Positions 1 through 6,999 are shown, counted from the stretch's first letter. The stretch: 8,672 bases of DNA from Candidatus Atribacteria bacterium (GCA_016934875.1 JAFGSC010000336.1:1-8672), one strand, 5' to 3'. The notes: generated by a model not told the origin, from the sequence alone. Translations and numbers: made by a program.

Positions 1-521
1 GCTTCAAAAATAATTTCTATTAAGCTTATATTGCCTTCTTTTGAAAAAACATCTACACCAGCCTTCTTACCCATTAACTGCAACTGCTCTGTTGCGGCAG
101 GCCTAATCTTATCACCTGCAACAAGAAGGGGAACATAACCTTTACCTTTCGTCTGTAAAGCTAATTTTGATGCAGTGGTCGTTTTCCCTGATCCCTGCAA
201 ACCCACTAAAAGAATATTGGTTGGATTTGCATTTCCAATTTCAAGCTTACTTTGTTTTTGTCCTAATATTTCAGTAAGAACTTCGTGGGTAATCTTGATC
301 ATTTGTTGTCCTGGAGTCAAAGATTTTGAAATGTCTTGTTGATTAGCCTGTTCTTCAATCTTTGCAATAAAATCCTTAACGACTTTATAATGTACATCTG
401 CCTCTAATAGGGCAAGCTTAACTTCTCTAAGAGATTGCTGGATATCTTTTTCAGAAAGCTTGCCTTTATCCCTGATTTTATTAAAAATATCTTGTAATCT
501 TGATGATAAATTACCTAACAT
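1..521 (-). CDS. ffh: Signal recognition particle GTPase Ffh (SRP54), N-terminal part, truncated by window edge
   Basis: Ffh binds the 4.5S/6S SRP RNA and signal sequences of nascent membrane proteins and docks with FtsY at the membrane through a GTPase heterodimer. My translation gives 173 complete residues. It begins MLGNLSSRLQDIFNKIRDKG, the start of the helical N domain, which continues through SLREVKLALLEADVHYKVVK. The G domain follows with the P-loop GLQGSGKTTT (about residues 107-116, Lys113). The motif near residues 136-147 reads GDKIRPAATEQL, where the family usually has D-V/T-Y-RPAA-x-x-QL, so the two residues after the Asp are unusual. The rest of the G domain and the methionine-rich M domain lie outside the window. 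The ATG at 519-521 is preceded by a modest AAGGGAAGAG ribosome binding site. A strong promoter lies just upstream. The usual ylxM gene between ftsY and ffh is absent. Identity is secure. Confidence 0.96.
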   Translation of the reverse strand, partial: MLGNLSSRLQDIFNKIRDKGKLSEKDIQQSLREVKLALLEADVHYKVVKDFIAKIEEQANQQDISKSLTPGQQMIKITHEVLTEILGQKQSKLEIGNANPTNILLVGLQGSGKTTTASKLALQTKGKGYVPLLVAGDKIRPAATEQLQLMGKKAGVDVFSKEGNISLIEIIFE

Positions 522-573
522 TCTCTTCCCTTAACATTCAACATGAAAATAATCATTCAAAAAATTCCTTATC

Positions 574-602
574 AGTATATAGAAAATTCTAGTCAGTGTC
601 AA
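574..602 (-). promoter_or_regulatory. Sigma-A promoter for ffh inside the operon
   Basis: On the minus strand a perfect -35 box TTGACA (597-602) is followed by exactly 17 bases and a -10 box TATACT (574-579, 5 of 6 to TATAAT). Transcription would begin near 567, giving a leader of about 45 bases before the ffh ATG at 521. The -35 box covers the last bases of ftsY and its TGA stop (599-601). Ffh could therefore be made independently of the upstream fapR-to-ftsY transcript. The call rests on sequence match alone; no transcript data were available. Confidence 0.75.
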
Positions 603-1516
603 TCGAGAAGCGCTGTAATAAAAGCCTCTGCATTATATTCACATAAATCAGTAATTCCCTCACCAAAGGTAATATACTCTATTGGAATATGTAAATCCTT
701 CTGTATAGCCAAAGCAATTCCCCCTTTAGCTGTTCCATCAAGTTTTGTTAGAGCTAAATTAGATAGATCCAATGATTCTTTAAAATAAAGTGCTTGATTA
801 ATTCCGTTCTGACCTGTAGTGGCATCTATAACCAGGGTGGTCATTAGTGATTCCTTGGTAACAAGTTTTAAAACAACTCTTTTAATTTTTTCCAACTCTT
901 TCATTAGGTTATGATTTGTGTGCAATCTTCCGGCGGTATCAATAATCAACAATTCTTTTTTCTTTGCTATAGCAGATTGCATACCGTCAAAAACTACTGC
1001 TGCAGGATCGGAATTAGCGCTTGCTTTCAGCATCTCTACCCCTGTTTTGTTTGCTAAAATACCTAATTGGCTAATAGCGCCAGCCCGATAAGTGTCAGCT
1101 GGGACCATAAGCACCTTTTTCCCTTTTCCCCTGAATAAATAACCTAATTTTCCTATAAAAGAAGTTTTCCCGGTACCGTTTACTCCAACAACCATAATTA
1201 TCTTAAGTTTGTCTGAATCGATATCAAATGTTGTCTTTTGACCAGGAAACATATCCAATAATACTTCTTCTAATATGTTTTTAAAATAATTAAAATCGTG
1301 AATTTTAAATTGATGCAAATCCATTTCTTTAAATCTTTCTAAAACAGACTCTGTTATTTGATATCCGAGGTCAGACAGAATGAGTAATTCCTCGATCTTG
1401 TCTAAAAAACCCTGCTTATCTTTAATTGCATCAGTAAACAACAAATCGTATTTACTTAAGAAGCTATTTCTTGTTTTTTTTAATCCATCTTTTAACGATA
1501 ATAATACTTTATTAAT
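599..1516 (-). CDS. ftsY: SRP receptor GTPase FtsY, probable AUU start
   Basis: FtsY is the membrane-associated receptor for SRP and forms a GTPase pair with Ffh to deliver ribosomes to the translocon. With the start chosen here it is 305 residues. The N-domain helix contains LKDGLKKTRNSF (about residues 8-19), closely resembling the B. subtilis FtsY segment FKDGLEKTRNSF. The G domain shows the P-loop GVNGTGKTSF (111-120, Lys117), DTYRAGA (141-147), DTAGRL (193-198) and TKLDGTAKGG (257-266). There is no long acidic A domain, as in short Gram-positive forms. The first conventional start is TTG at 1442-1444, which would remove the conserved first helix and has no good ribosome binding site. An ATT at 1514-1516 lies 8 bases after a perfect GGAGGT (1525-1530), and the frame is closed by TAG at 1535-1537, so no ATG, GTG or TTG is available upstream of 1444. 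The ATT overlaps the smc stop codon, suggesting translational coupling. Family call is certain; the AUU start is inferred. Confidence 0.93.
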   Translation of the reverse strand: MNKVLLSLKDGLKKTRNSFLSKYDLLFTDAIKDKQGFLDKIEELLILSDLGYQITESVLERFKEMDLHQFKIHDFNYFKNILEEVLLDMFPGQKTTFDIDSDKLKIIMVVGVNGTGKTSFIGKLGYLFRGKGKKVLMVPADTYRAGAISQLGILANKTGVEMLKASANSDPAAVVFDGMQSAIAKKKELLIIDTAGRLHTNHNLMKELEKIKRVVLKLVTKESLMTTLVIDATTGQNGINQALYFKESLDLSNLALTKLDGTAKGGIALAIQKDLHIPIEYITFGEGITDLCEYNAEAFITALLD

Positions 1517-4500
1517 TCGTTTGTACCTCCGAATCTACCATACGTACAGACATTAACTTTGAAATGCCAGATCCTTCCATGGTTACCCCATAAAGCGCAT
1601 CTGCAGCTTCCATAATACCTTTTTGATGGGTAATAATAATAATTTGAGTATTTTTAAAATCTTCATTTTTTAAAAAAGATGCTAAACGCAACACATTAGC
1701 TTCATCCAACGCGGAATCAATTTCATCAAAAAAACAGAAAGGACTTGGATTTGCCTTCCACAATGCAAACAATAAGGCAATAGCAGTTAGCGCTTTTTCC
1801 CCAGTTGATAGCAGGGAAAGATTCTGTAAATTCTTTCCAGGTGGTTGGACCATGACTTCAATTCCCGTTTCTAACAAATTCTTACGGTCTAACAATTCCA
1901 AGGATGCTTGGCCTCCATGAAATAGCTTTTGATATATCTCTTTAAAAAAGATTTCTACTTTGAGAAAAGTTTGGTAGAAATGATTTTCTGCAACCCGATC
2001 AATCTCGTGAACTAAATGAATAAGCTTTTCTTTTGACTTTAATATTTCATCCCTCTTTAACTGAAGGTCTTGATATCTTACAGACTGTTTCTCATATTCC
2101 TGCAAGGCATCAAAGTTAATCTGCCCCATTAAGCTGATTTTACTTTTATATTCATCAATTTTATCAGTAGCCTCTCTATTACTACCTGACTCTTTTTGAT
2201 GTGCTAAAACCTCATCTATTGAAGAATTGTATTGATTTTGTATAATCATTTTCAAGTTGTCGATTTTTTCTTTGATTTGCACATGTAGTATTTCTTGTTG
2301 GTGTGAACTATTTATTTTACCTTCTAATTGTCTTTGAAAATCTTCAATATTTTCCCTATTTTTTCGAATGAATCCTTCTTTATTTTTTATTTCTTCCTTG
2401 CAATTCATTCTTTCTGAATCAATATTTTTTCTTTTCTCTATGGCCAATTTTAACTTATTTTCTAATAATCTTTCCTGCTGCATTAATTCTGATTTTTCTT
2501 GATTTGATGAATCCAACCTTTCCTGTCTATTTTTTTTATCATCCAAATAATTTTGTAAGAAATGTTCTATTTCATTTTTTCTTTTTTGAAGCAACGATTC
2601 TCTTTCCCTGCTCCAAATCAGCTTCATTTTCAAATTCTCTATTTCCCTAGATATTTTACTTTTTTCTCTATCACAAATATTTTTTATTCTTAATATAATT
2701 TCTAGAAGCAATTGAAAAGATTTCCTATATCCTTCTATTTCCATCATGATTTTCTGAGAAATGAGCATATTTTTTTGCAATTCTTCTGTTTTTATTTTTT
2801 TAATATTTTCATCTTCTAATAATTGCTTTAAAAATATTTTTGTTTCTGATATTTTTTCATTCATTTCCTTTGAAAGAGAGCTTTCCTGGTAAAGCTTTTC
2901 ATTATTGTTTTTAATTTTGCTTATTATTTCGTTAAATTCCTTTAACAATTCCTGTTTTTCAATTTTATGTTTATTCAAATTATCTTGATTTTGGTAGATT
3001 TCATTCTCGTTTAGATTCAATTCTATTTCCAGTTGCTTAATCCTTTCTGATAACAAGGTCTCGTCATTAAGAAAATGATCTCCACTGAATGCGTTTAGAG
3101 TGATTATCCCATGATGATCAATGGCAGTTCCGTCTAAAGAAACAATTGTCCATGGTTCTTTTAGGCGATTCGATAATTTCAAAGCAGTCTCTAAATCTTC
3201 AACAATAATAATATCCCCTAACAATACTTCAAATAAATAGTGATATTCTATGGGGAATTTGATTAGTTCGTTTGCAAAGCCAATAAAATTCTTTTCTTTT
3301 CTAATCATTTCTAATTCTAATTTATTTGGGTTTTGCTTCGATATTAAATTATCTGCAACCATTTTAATTTGAATTAAATTATTTTTCCCTAATGTTTGTT
3401 GAAAAGAAATAATATTTTCTATATTTTTTATTTGGAGCAAAAAAGTCTTGTCATTTAAAAGAAAACGAATCATTCGATCAATTTTCTCGGGAATGTATTC
3501 TATAATCCCAATAGCGTTTCCAAGCCATTTCATGCCTTCCCCATATTTTATTTCTGATAATTCTTTACTAAGCAACATTTCTTTGACTCGATTGTTCTTT
3601 CTAAATTCTTCAAGGAATTCTTTTTCTTTATTTCTAAGAATTTGATCATTATGCTTATCTTTTAAAAAATTTGTTAATTGCTCTATTATGAATTCATTTT
3701 TAGCTAATTTTTTTTCTATTTCGTTTTGACCATCTCTAAAATCTTTCATTACTTTTTCTAATTTCAGGACGTTTTGTTGTACATCATGTAATTTTTGTAT
3801 ACTTTTTTGTAATTTATTGCTTGTATTTTCTTTTTCTTTGCTTATTGTAAGTAAGGATGATTTCAAATTACTAAGAATCATTTCATCTTTGATTTTTTTT
3901 TCTTGCACTTGGTAAATAAACTTTGGAAGCTGGCTTTCTTTAGCGCTTTCTAATTTGTTTATCCATTGTTTATATCTTATACTTATTTCATGCAACCTGG
4001 AATAATCATGTTCTTTCTGATTGACTTCTACATTAATCTTTGATGTGCTGTTGGAAGTTTCTTTAAAATCTTTTTCAATCTCGGTTAAATTTTCTTTAAA
4101 ACTGTTTAATTTATTTTCAGCACTTTGTTTATCCTCACTTAAACTTTTTAAACGTCCTTCTATTTCTATTTTTTTTTGTCTTAAAATCATTAATAGATCA
4201 TTAGTATTGTTTTTTTCTTTTTCACTCTCAATCAGTTTTTCTTCATTTTTATTCAATAATTCTTCTAATTTTTCTAGGTCCTTTTCATGCTGTACAACAT
4301 TTTTTTTCTCACTGACTATCATTCTGTCAATCTTTTCAATTTCACCATGAAATAAATTGATATGATGATTGCAATTCTTTATATTTTTTTGATATAAAAG
4401 ATATTGTTGACTGAGAATAAAAAATTCCAATCTTCTAATATCATTTGAATAAGATTGGTATAACTTCAAATCATCTACTTTTTTTTGATAATGATTCAAA

Positions 4501-5102
4501 CTATCTTTTACTTCTGATAAGATATCGTTGATTCTAATGAGATTGTTATCAACTTGTTCAAGTTTTTTTATTGCAATTTCTTTCTTATTATTATAACTGG
4601 AAATGTTTGAGGCTTCCTCAAATAAAACTCGCCTTTCCGTTGGCTTAGAATTTAATACAAAATCCACTTTCCCCTGTGCGATAATCGAGTATGAACCTCT
4701 TCCTAACCCAGTACCCCAAAAAAGTTCATGAATATCCTTTAATCTACATGGAACATTGTTAACGTAATTCTCAATTTCGCCAGACCTGTAAATGATTCTT
4801 TTTATTTGAACTTCTTCAGAATGAATAGATAGCTTTTGATCTTCGTTATCAAATAGCATGGCTACTTCTGCAATATTTGATGCCCTTCCACTATCATTAC
4901 CTGCATAGATCATATCTGTAACTTTGTTTCCCCTCAATGATCGAATATTCTGCTCACCTAATATCCATCGGATTGCGTCAGTAATATTACTTTTACCAGA
5001 ACCATTCGGACCAACAATTACCGTTATTCCAGGAGTGATATTTAATTTTATCTTATTCGAAAATGATTTAAATCCTTTGATTTCAAGCTCTTTTAAATAC
5101 AA
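1512..5102 (-). CDS. smc: Chromosome partition protein SMC
   Basis: SMC is the ATPase core of the bacterial condensin-like SMC-ScpAB complex, which extrudes DNA loops and helps chromosomes separate. At 1196 residues it has the full family length. The N-terminal head has Walker A GPNGSGKS (31-38, Lys37), SLRG and the Q-loop IIAQGKVD. Coiled coils rich in Lys, Glu, Asn and Leu flank a hinge at roughly residues 523-680. The C-terminal head carries the ABC signature as LLSTGEKAL (from 1097; usual form LSGGERAL), Walker B FFDEIDSALDEANV (Asp1126-Glu1127) and the H-loop THQKG (His1159). The end of the hinge reads LDGTAIDHHGIITLN where relatives have LDGDVVNPGGSMTGG, so most of the conserved glycines are missing. 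Start is TTG at 5100-5102 behind AGAAAGGTG, 12 bases after the rnc stop; it gives the canonical MYLKELEIKGFKSF. The stop overlaps the ftsY start. scpA and scpB are not in the window. Confidence 0.97.
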   Translation of the reverse strand: MYLKELEIKGFKSFSNKIKLNITPGITVIVGPNGSGKSNITDAIRWILGEQNIRSLRGNKVTDMIYAGNDSGRASNIAEVAMLFDNEDQKLSIHSEEVQIKRIIYRSGEIENYVNNVPCRLKDIHELFWGTGLGRGSYSIIAQGKVDFVLNSKPTERRVLFEEASNISSYNNKKEIAIKKLEQVDNNLIRINDILSEVKDSLNHYQKKVDDLKLYQSYSNDIRRLEFFILSQQYLLYQKNIKNCNHHINLFHGEIEKIDRMIVSEKKNVVQHEKDLEKLEELLNKNEEKLIESEKEKNNTNDLLMILRQKKIEIEGRLKSLSEDKQSAENKLNSFKENLTEIEKDFKETSNSTSKINVEVNQKEHDYSRLHEISIRYKQWINKLESAKESQLPKFIYQVQEKKIKDEMILSNLKSSLLTISKEKENTSNKLQKSIQKLHDVQQNVLKLEKVMKDFRDGQNEIEKKLAKNEFIIEQLTNFLKDKHNDQILRNKEKEFLEEFRKNNRVKEMLLSKELSEIKYGEGMKWLGNAIGIIEYIPEKIDRMIRFLLNDKTFLLQIKNIENIISFQQTLGKNNLIQIKMVADNLISKQNPNKLELEMIRKEKNFIGFANELIKFPIEYHYLFEVLLGDIIIVEDLETALKLSNRLKEPWTIVSLDGTAIDHHGIITLNAFSGDHFLNDETLLSERIKQLEIELNLNENEIYQNQDNLNKHKIEKQELLKEFNEIISKIKNNNEKLYQESSLSKEMNEKISETKIFLKQLLEDENIKKIKTEELQKNMLISQKIMMEIEGYRKSFQLLLEIILRIKNICDREKSKISREIENLKMKLIWSRERESLLQKRKNEIEHFLQNYLDDKKNRQERLDSSNQEKSELMQQERLLENKLKLAIEKRKNIDSERMNCKEEIKNKEGFIRKNRENIEDFQRQLEGKINSSHQQEILHVQIKEKIDNLKMIIQNQYNSSIDEVLAHQKESGSNREATDKIDEYKSKISLMGQINFDALQEYEKQSVRYQDLQLKRDEILKSKEKLIHLVHEIDRVAENHFYQTFLKVEIFFKEIYQKLFHGGQASLELLDRKNLLETGIEVMVQPPGKNLQNLSLLSTGEKALTAIALLFALWKANPSPFCFFDEIDSALDEANVLRLASFLKNEDFKNTQIIIITHQKGIMEAADALYGVTMEGSGISKLMSVRMVDSEVQTN

Positions 5103-5114
5103 AAAACACCTTTC

Positions 5115-5777
5115 TCATTGTTTTAATATTTTATCTAAAGCCTCACAGGCAGCAGCCTGTTCTGCTTCTTTTTTATTCTTGCCGCTTCCCTTACCGTAGA
5201 CCTTTTTATCGATGATCACTTCGATATAAAATACCTTTTGATGCTCCATCCCCTCTTCTTTAGTAAGCCTATAATCTGGCAAACAATTGAATTGTCTTTG
5301 AGTTTTCTCTTGCAATAATGTTTTATAATCCTGAATTGTTTTTTCATTGATCAAATCTTTACAGACATTATCAATTAAGCCATACACTACCTTCCGAGAA
5401 CTTATAAATCCACTATCTAAATAAATCGCCCCTATGCATGCTTCCATACAATCAGCTAAAATAGAAAATTTCCCTCTTTCTCTAACTAAATCTACGCTTT
5501 TCCCAAGTATAATGTATTTGTTCAAATGAATGTATTCAGCAAATTTTACTAAGTATGTTTGACTAATAATTACTGATTTTAACTTTGATAGTTTCCCTTC
5601 AGAGAAAAAAGGAAATTTCTTATATAAATACTCACTTACTGATAAATTGAAAACGGAATCACCCAAAAACTCAAGTCTTTGAAAATAATTACTATCCTTT
5701 TCTTCCTTTTTGTGATAACAAGAACTATGAGTTAGCGCTTTACCTAAAAAATCATCACTTTTAAAATGATACCCCAA
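5115..5777 (-). CDS. rnc: Ribonuclease III; true N-terminus lies upstream of the TTG given here
   Basis: RNase III is a magnesium-dependent homodimeric endonuclease that cuts double-stranded RNA, including rRNA precursors. From the TTG at 5777 there are 220 residues. The catalytic domain shows ALTHSS, the signature RLEFLGDS (Glu36, Asp40) and SILADCMEACIGAIYLD (Asp109, Glu112), so the main metal ligands are present. The usual NE before RLEFLGD is FQ here. The C-terminal dsRNA-binding domain (about 145-218) ends with GKGSGKNKKEAEQAAACEAL. The frame stays open upstream to 5819 and encodes GGLHKIDLSDLENR, matching the first helix of the family, so the TTG is probably not the real start. A perfect GGAGG-5 bases-ATG (ATG 5821-5823) lies just upstream but one base out of frame because of a G6 run at 5814-5819. 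The in-frame alternative is a rare ATA at 5802-5804. It lies in the fapR-acpP-rnc-smc operon. Function is certain, the start unresolved. Confidence 0.93.
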   Translation of the reverse strand: MGYHFKSDDFLGKALTHSSCYHKKEEKDSNYFQRLEFLGDSVFNLSVSEYLYKKFPFFSEGKLSKLKSVIISQTYLVKFAEYIHLNKYIILGKSVDLVRERGKFSILADCMEACIGAIYLDSGFISSRKVVYGLIDNVCKDLINEKTIQDYKTLLQEKTQRQFNCLPDYRLTKEEGMEHQKVFYIEVIIDKKVYGKGSGKNKKEAEQAAACEALDKILKQ

Positions 5778-5874
5778 CCGATTTTCTAGATCACTTAAAT
5801 CTATTTTGTGTAACCCCCCTCATTTGTTCCTCCATCATGTGATTCATTGATCAAAAGGATGTTAAAAAATTTTT

Positions 5875-6108
5875 CTATTGTTGTTTCTCTTCTAAATAGC
5901 GAATGACATCACCTACAAGTTTAATCTTCTCGGCATCTTCGTCAGCAATTTCAATATCAAATTCTTCCTCAAATGCCATAATCAGTTCAACAATATCGAG
6001 TGAATCTGCTCCTAAATCATCAATAAATGAAGAATCTTCCTTGACTTTATCTTCTTCAACTCCAAGCTGGTCAACGATGATTTTCTTAACTCTGTCCATA
6101 TTTTCCAT
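5875..6108 (-). CDS. acpP: Acyl carrier protein
   Basis: This small acidic cytosolic protein carries growing fatty-acid chains on a 4'-phosphopantetheine arm. It has 77 residues, the normal length, and shows the attachment motif DDLGADSLDIVEL with Ser36 as the modified residue. The recognition helix II that follows is typical (ELIMAFEEEFDIEI). The ATG at 6106-6108 has a good AGGAG ribosome binding site with a 7-base spacer. It lies 29 bases after fapR and about 50 bases before rnc. Adjacency to fapR fits control by malonyl-CoA, but the synthase genes that normally flank acpP (fabD and fabG before, fabF after) are not here. Confidence 0.98.
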   Translation of the reverse strand: MENMDRVKKIIVDQLGVEEDKVKEDSSFIDDLGADSLDIVELIMAFEEEFDIEIADEDAEKIKLVGDVIRYLEEKQQ

Positions 6109-6137
6109 TTTGTTGCTCCTTATTCTTTTGAATTTAT

Positions 6138-6722
6138 TTAATTAAAATCTGGTGTTTTATGTTCTCCATCCAGTGAAACCATAATGATTTTTGCCGTAAA
6201 AACTTCAACATGATCGCAACTGATGTGAACCGATACCAATAATTTGTTACCTTTTTTAGTTGCAATTCTAGCTTTTGCAATCAATAGTTGTCCTACATAA
6301 ACAGGATGCTTATATCTTAAACGAGCAGTGCCAGTCAATACAATGTCAGCATCAATAATTGCCATTGCTAAGGAATCCGCTAATGAAAAAATATAATGGC
6401 TTCTGACCAATTTATTCTTATCAAAAGCCATTTCTTTTGTTGTTCTCATTGTAGATATTCCACTTCTGCCTAGCTCTATATCGATCAAATCCCCGATAAT
6501 CTCGTTTTTATTCAGTGCCTTTACCTTAGAAGAGGCATTTTGAGCAAGTTGAATTACTCTTTTACGCATCTCGGGTATGCCCATTTCTAATCGATCTAGA
6601 CGGATTGTTTGAATACTTACCTTGAATAACTTTGACAATTGTTCGTCTGAAATAAAAGGGTTGATCGATATCTTTTCCCTTATTCTTTCCTGTCTTTTTT
6701 CTTTTGTTATACTCTTAGCCAT
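6138..6722 (-). CDS. fapR: Transcription factor FapR, malonyl-CoA-responsive regulator of fatty acid and phospholipid synthesis
   Basis: FapR represses lipid-synthesis genes and is released from DNA by malonyl-CoA. The protein has 194 residues, close to the B. subtilis size. An N-terminal DeoR-like helix-turn-helix (about 20-60) includes FKVSIQTIRLDRLEMGIPE, nearly identical to the B. subtilis recognition region. A linker (about 60-85) leads to a C-terminal hotdog ligand domain (about 86-190) with RSHYIFSLADSLAMAIID. Relatives have RGHHLFAQANSLAVAVID there: the Arg reported to contact the malonyl carboxylate is kept, the following Gly is Ser, and the Asn of ANSL is Asp. The start ATG at 6720-6722 gives a normal N-terminus, though its ribosome binding site is weak. 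It is the first gene of its operon, with a promoter and candidate operator directly upstream. plsX, its usual downstream partner, is missing. Confidence 0.95.
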   Translation of the reverse strand: MAKSITKEKRQERIREKISINPFISDEQLSKLFKVSIQTIRLDRLEMGIPEMRKRVIQLAQNASSKVKALNKNEIIGDLIDIELGRSGISTMRTTKEMAFDKNKLVRSHYIFSLADSLAMAIIDADIVLTGTARLRYKHPVYVGQLLIAKARIATKKGNKLLVSVHISCDHVEVFTAKIIMVSLDGEHKTPDFN

Positions 6723-6757
6723 TCTGCCATTCTCAATCTTTTCTTTATGATCACCTA

Positions 6758-6783
6758 TTAATGGTTACTATTAACTGATAGTA
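6758..6783. promoter_or_regulatory. Candidate FapR autoregulatory operator: two overlapping inverted repeats
   Basis: Two imperfect palindromes overlap here. One is TACTAT-6 bases-ATAGTA (6766-6783), which runs from inside the -10 box across the expected start site. The other is TTAAT-7 bases-ATTAA (6758-6774), 17 bp long, the size of known FapR operators. The match to the Bacillus-type FapR consensus as I remember it (TTAGTA...TACTAA) is only partial, about 10 of 17 positions. Position over the promoter of the fapR gene is the main argument. It could also be bound by another regulator or be chance in AT-rich DNA. Confidence 0.4.
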
Positions 6784-6808
6784 TATATAATATGAAATAT
6801 TTAATCAA
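6780..6808 (-). promoter_or_regulatory. Sigma-A promoter of the fapR-acpP-rnc-smc-ftsY operon
   Basis: The minus strand reads TTGATT (803-808 of the 6000s, i.e. 6803-6808) as -35 box, then a 17-base AT-rich spacer and TATACT (6780-6785) as -10 box. Start of transcription would be near 6773, about 50 bases before the fapR ATG. It follows the rpmF terminator, so the operon appears to be transcribed separately from rpmF. The -10 box and start site are overlapped by inverted repeats (see the operator entry). Confidence 0.7.
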
Positions 6809-6889
6809 GTAGTCTACCTATAAAATTGATGAAAAAACCCCATAGTATTCCCTTTATAACCATTGATGAATTAATGATTGGCTGTCATT

Positions 6890-6940
6890 AAAAAATTGAA
6901 AGAGTGCCTCAATATGAATTAAATATTATAAGCACTCTTT
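6890..6940 (-). terminator. Rho-independent terminator after rpmF
   Basis: On the minus strand AAAGAGTGC (6932-6940) pairs perfectly with GCACTCTTT (6899-6907) across a 24-base AT-rich loop, which may itself close further through AATAT/ATATT. The stem is followed by CAA and then six T residues (6890-6895). It lies about 60 bases after the rpmF stop and upstream of the fapR promoter, which is the expected place to separate the two transcripts. Confidence 0.75.
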
Positions 6941-6999
6941 AAAGATTATATGCTGGATAATTCAACAGTAATACACTCAATATATTTGTTCATTTGATA

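Noticed and set aside
543..788. Plus-strand open frame of 81 codons opposite ftsY
   Set aside because: It lies antisense to a certain gene, matches no family I recognise and has no ribosome binding site; a shadow frame.
3448..5199. Three plus-strand frames (3448-3645, 4021-4350, 4924-5199) opposite smc and rnc
   Set aside because: They are Ser/Phe/Leu-rich complements of the Lys/Glu-rich coiled coil and ATPase head of SMC, not independent proteins.
5903..6145. Serine-rich plus-strand frame opposite acpP
   Set aside because: It is the complement of the Asp/Glu-rich acyl carrier protein and has no independent support.
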